Assembly (NCBI GenBank): GCA_051880495.1
Contig: JBJEOB010000118.1
Coordinates: forward strand, 1-64,000
Direction: 5' to 3'
Length of the DNA stretch: 64,000 bases
Source: MGBC120314 sp051880495
GTDB lineage: Bacteria > Bacillota > Clostridia > Lachnospirales > Lachnospiraceae
The notes under the pieces were generated by a model, which did not search any database, was not told the DNA's origin, and saw nothing but the letters and a program-made list of their open reading frames with translations. Shown here piece after piece: positions 61,280 to 64,000 of the stretch. How positions within the stretch are numbered: position 1 is the first letter of the stretch; each line of letters begins with the position of its first letter. The position numbers and the translations under genes were made by a program.

Positions 61280-62251
61280 TTACTCCTCTTTTTTCTTCAC
61301 AGAATCCTCTTCATCAAAATTTATCCTTCGTTCTTCTACTACCAGCGGTCTGTGAATTACTCTGGTATTGATATTTAATATATATTCTCCCAGAAGACCT
61401 ATAAAAAATAACTGAATTGAACCAATAAAGAACATACCGATTATCAAAGGTGCATCACCGGCATTAAACGTATACCAGTGAAGACATTTGTATACAAAAT
61501 AAAAAACTGCAATGAACAGACTGACTGCCGATGCAAAAAAGCCCATAAATGTTGCAAGTCGCAGTCCCACCTTCGTATAAGAGGTAAAACTTAACATTGC
61601 CGCATCATACAGGCTGTAAAAACTATTATGAGTCTTGCCGGCACGACGTTTGGCCTGTTCATATTCAACCTCTATCCGGTTAAATCCGTGACCGTATTCT
61701 GCCACAATTCCCCTTATAAACGGAATCGGATCATCCAACTGGCGGAGCAGTTCGATAAAAGTTTTGTCATACAGCCCAAATCCTGTAAAATGTTCAATCA
61801 TCTTCGTGTCAGACATATTTTTAATCAATTTATAATATACTGTTCTAAGGAAATAAATAAATCTGTTTTCCCTGCTGCTCGTCTTAATACCGCTGACAAT
61901 TTTATGACCCTTCTCCCATTCCTCTACAAATCGCGGAATCATTTCAACCGGGTCCTGGAAATCACAGCACATACATATCGTGCAGTCGCCACTGGACTGA
62001 CACATCGCATAGAAAGGCGAATTAAACTGTCCGAAATTGGTTACATTAAAAATTGCCTTGACCTTTGGGTCATTACTGCACAAGCCCTCTATTTTGTCCC
62101 TTGTTCCATCGGTAGAACAGTTATCAATAAATATAATCTCATAATCATAGTTAGAAAGTGCCTCCTGTAAAACATTCTTTACGGAAAAGCACATCAATTC
62201 CACATTTTCAACTTCGTTATAGCATGGTATTACAATGCTTATTTTCTTCAT
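61280..62251 (-). CDS. GT2 glycosyltransferase, GtrB/DPM1-like membrane type
   Basis: About 323 residues. The GT-A domain (1-230) has ISIVIPCYNEVENVELM, FIDNCSTDGT and CDFQDPVEMI. Two C-terminal helices (about 232-255 and 270-295) end in LLGEYILNINTRV, typical of enzymes that load a sugar onto undecaprenyl phosphate. Start is uncertain: the MKKIS start leaves AAGGA 11 bases upstream, and an ATG four codons earlier sits directly on AAGG. Likely makes a lipid-linked sugar for side-chain addition outside the membrane. Confidence 0.92.
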   Translation of the reverse strand: MKKISIVIPCYNEVENVELMCFSVKNVLQEALSNYDYEIIFIDNCSTDGTRDKIEGLCSNDPKVKAIFNVTNFGQFNSPFYAMCQSSGDCTICMCCDFQDPVEMIPRFVEEWEKGHKIVSGIKTSSRENRFIYFLRTVYYKLIKNMSDTKMIEHFTGFGLYDKTFIELLRQLDDPIPFIRGIVAEYGHGFNRIEVEYEQAKRRAGKTHNSFYSLYDAAMLSFTSYTKVGLRLATFMGFFASAVSLFIAVFYFVYKCLHWYTFNAGDAPLIIGMFFIGSIQLFFIGLLGEYILNINTRVIHRPLVVEERRINFDEEDSVKKKEE

Positions 62252-62311
62252 TTTATTTTCCATCCTTGCTAAAGGTACTTCTTTTTATTATATCCCTTTA
62301 TACTTATATCG

Positions 62312-63256
62312 TCAATCTGCAGACATTTCCTGTTTAATCCACGCTATAGTCTGTTTAATACCGTCTTCAAACGGCACTGTCGGAATAAAGCCTGTATCTT
62401 TAGTTAATTCTGTAAGGTCCGCCTCTAAATGCATCACCTGATTATCGGCATATGGTATATCCCCAAATCCTAACTCACCCAGAGGTTTACCGTCTTTTTC
62501 TAATATTTCATATAACTTCTTAATGTATTCCCTGAGTTTCATTGCTCTTCCGCCACCCAGCACATATGTCTTCCCGTCAACACCTTTTTGTGCCACCAAA
62601 AGCAGCGCTACTGCCGCGTCATACGAGTACAGATAATCCCACTTCTGCTCCCCTTTTGTAAGCATGGCACGCTTACCTTCAAGCAGATTTCTTATCGTTG
62701 ATGAAATCATTGATTTTTCTGTATCATATGGGCCAAATACGCTTAAAACCTGTACCCAGTTAAATTTTATGTTCTTTTCTCTGCATAATTGTGCACAAGC
62801 TTTAGCAGCCTGTGACTTGGCTCTTCCGTACTCATTTTCCGGCTTTTTCTCAATATTTGTTGACAATTTCCCGTCAACTCTTCCGTATTCAGCCTGAGAG
62901 CCGACACCGACAAATGTATGACATCCAAGCTTATATGCCAGATGAACGGCATCAAGGGCAGATACTACATTAGACTCCTGAAATTCTTTATTATTCCTGT
63001 CGCTCCCGGTCGTTCCTCTCCATGCCAGATGAAAAAAAATGTCATATTTATTTTCTGATGCCGGATTGTATACAGACGTAATATCATCAAGGTCCGCCTC
63101 AACAACGTGTATATATCTGCTATGGGGTATTCTTTTGTTTCTTTCAGACCCCTTATGGCATATTACAAGTATTTCTCTTTCTTCATCTATGCATTTTTTT
63201 ATAAGTGCCATTCCAATGGCACCCGTCGGACCGGTAATAACAATTTTTTCTTTCAT
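62312..63256 (-). CDS. NAD-dependent epimerase/reductase, likely in CDP-deoxysugar synthesis
   Basis: 314-residue extended SDR. Motifs: VITGPTGAIGMALIKK at the N-terminus, VGVGSQAEYG, YGRAKSQA (Tyr/Lys pair) and SVFGPYDTE. The start at MKEKIV has AGGT 8 bases upstream; an 8-codon longer reading overlaps the dehydratase stop. It directly follows the CDP-glucose 4,6-dehydratase gene, so it probably reduces or epimerises the CDP-4-keto-6-deoxyglucose product. The exact sugar cannot be told. Confidence 0.88.
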   Translation of the reverse strand: MKEKIVITGPTGAIGMALIKKCIDEEREILVICHKGSERNKRIPHSRYIHVVEADLDDITSVYNPASENKYDIFFHLAWRGTTGSDRNNKEFQESNVVSALDAVHLAYKLGCHTFVGVGSQAEYGRVDGKLSTNIEKKPENEYGRAKSQAAKACAQLCREKNIKFNWVQVLSVFGPYDTEKSMISSTIRNLLEGKRAMLTKGEQKWDYLYSYDAAVALLLVAQKGVDGKTYVLGGGRAMKLREYIKKLYEILEKDGKPLGELGFGDIPYADNQVMHLEADLTELTKDTGFIPTVPFEDGIKQTIAWIKQEMSAD

Positions 63257-63257
63257 C

Positions 63258-64000
63258 TTATTTACCTGCCAAGAACTCACTAATCTGTTTTTCTGTTACA
63301 TCGGACATGTTTTGTCCGTTTATATAGTCAGCATACCAGCTTACTGTTTTATCAACCGCCGTAAGTGCATTCCATTCAGGCTTCCAGCCAAGCCTTTCTT
63401 TAAGTTTTGAACAGTTGAGTTTAAGGAAATTGGCTTCGTGAGGGCCGCCCTTTGACATTGCCGTCCATCCTGTTTCTCTTCCGGTATACTTTTTCCATGA
63501 TGAAACGAATCCATTTACAAGACTTTCTGTTGTCAGGCAGTCCTCTTCATCAGGTCCTACATTGTAGCTTCCGGCAAATGATAAATCTTCATACTGCTTT
63601 TGCAGTATCGTCAGATATACATATATAGGTTCAAGCACATGCTGATACGGTCTGATAGAATTAGGGTTTCTGACCTCAATCACCGTTCCTTTTTCGGCAG
63701 CCCTGAAACAATCCGGTATTATCCTGTCAACGGCAAAATCACCGCCGCCTATTACATTTCCTGCTCTTGCAGTCGAAATTGCAATACTCCTTCCGTCACC
63801 TGTAAAAAATGAATTAACATAGGACGAGGTAACAAGCTCGGAGCAGGATTTTGAGTTGGAATACGGATCAAACCCGTTTAATTCCTCATCTTCCTTAAAT
63901 GGTTTTTGAAGTTCCCTGTTCCTGTATACTTTATCCGTTGTAACATTGAGAAATGAACGGACACTCTCGTTTTTTCTGACACATTCGAGAATGTTGACAG
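63258..64000 (-). CDS. rfbG: CDP-glucose 4,6-dehydratase (partial, 5' end beyond window)
   Basis: The frame is open to the right edge of the window; about 246 C-terminal residues are visible. It reads NVTTDKVYRNRELQKPFKED, then DPYSNSKSCSELVTSSY with the Tyr/Lys catalytic pair, ARAGNVIGGGDFAVDRIIPD, IRPYQHVLEP and HEANFLKLNCSKLKERLGW. This set is characteristic of RfbG rather than of dTDP-glucose or GDP-mannose dehydratases. It provides CDP-4-keto-6-deoxyglucose, the entry to CDP-dideoxyhexoses. The cytidylyltransferase partner (RfbF) would be expected just upstream, outside the window. Confidence 0.93.
   Translation of the reverse strand, partial: VNILECVRKNESVRSFLNVTTDKVYRNRELQKPFKEDEELNGFDPYSNSKSCSELVTSSYVNSFFTGDGRSIAISTARAGNVIGGGDFAVDRIIPDCFRAAEKGTVIEVRNPNSIRPYQHVLEPIYVYLTILQKQYEDLSFAGSYNVGPDEEDCLTTESLVNGFVSSWKKYTGRETGWTAMSKGGPHEANFLKLNCSKLKERLGWKPEWNALTAVDKTVSWYADYINGQNMSDVTEKQISEFLAGK

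Noticed and set aside
1..64000. Mobile elements, prophage, toxin-antitoxin or defence systems
   Set aside because: No transposase, integrase, terminal repeats, restriction or CRISPR-associated motifs were seen in any convincing frame.

Overview
The window reads as a chromosomal segment of an AT-rich, endospore-lineage Firmicute, most likely a Lachnospiraceae-type Clostridium relative. Evidence: strong GGAGG ribosome-binding sites; a run of genes in the order pth-mfd...spoVT-hup-rqcP-yabP-yabQ-divIC-tRNA(Met)-spoIIE-tilS-hpt-ftsH, which follows the order known around spoVT in Bacillus subtilis; and sporulation-type promoters. Nearly all genes lie on the minus strand. I see no CRISPR array, insertion sequence, integrase or rRNA.

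Region 1 (1-6.5 kb) is the conserved sporulation, division and housekeeping block. It holds a partial ftsH, hpt, tilS, an unusually short SpoIIE-type phosphatase, a tRNA-Met with a consensus promoter and a terminator, divIC, yabQ, yabP, rqcP, hup and spoVT. Legible controls include a sigma-G-like promoter before spoVT, a Spo0A-box-like promoter before the phosphatase, and a hairpin that would bury the yabP ribosome-binding site.

Region 2 (6.5-17.3 kb) is an accessory insert between spoVT and mfd. It carries a Na/Pi cotransporter with a circularly permuted PstS-like lipoprotein, a divergent promoter pair with PhoP-box-like repeats, an unknown membrane protein, an HD-domain protein, a PIN-PhoH ATPase, a YfhO-family membrane protein, an auxin-efflux-type carrier and a diguanylate cyclase.

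Region 3 (17.3-24.9 kb) is the housekeeping operon glmM-galE-short glmU-pth-mfd, with a clear sigma-A promoter.

Region 4 (24.9-64 kb) is a very large surface-polysaccharide locus. GDP-mannose is made by ManC and an unusual fusion (GMP-like domain, type II PMI cupin, class I PMI). Gmd and an Rmd-like reductase would convert it to GDP-D-rhamnose. Three tandem GT4 glycosyltransferases, GT2 enzymes and a 2170-residue protein (GT2, beta-sandwich modules, HAD-like, methyltransferase, kinase-like, four more modules) would assemble a chain. A Wzm/Wzt (TagGH)-type ABC transporter would export it. Three LicD enzymes, two TagD-like cytidylyltransferase domains, a GDPD and a metallophosphoesterase point to polyol-phosphate decoration. 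A CDP-glucose 4,6-dehydratase opens a CDP-sugar branch at the right edge. Two secreted DUF4214 proteins (one glucosaminidase-like, one DUF5722-like) are embedded in the locus. The layout resembles the Pseudomonas A-band (D-rhamnan) locus and Gram-positive S-layer glycan loci, rebuilt with large multidomain proteins. Function assignments rest on motifs read by eye; no database search was possible.
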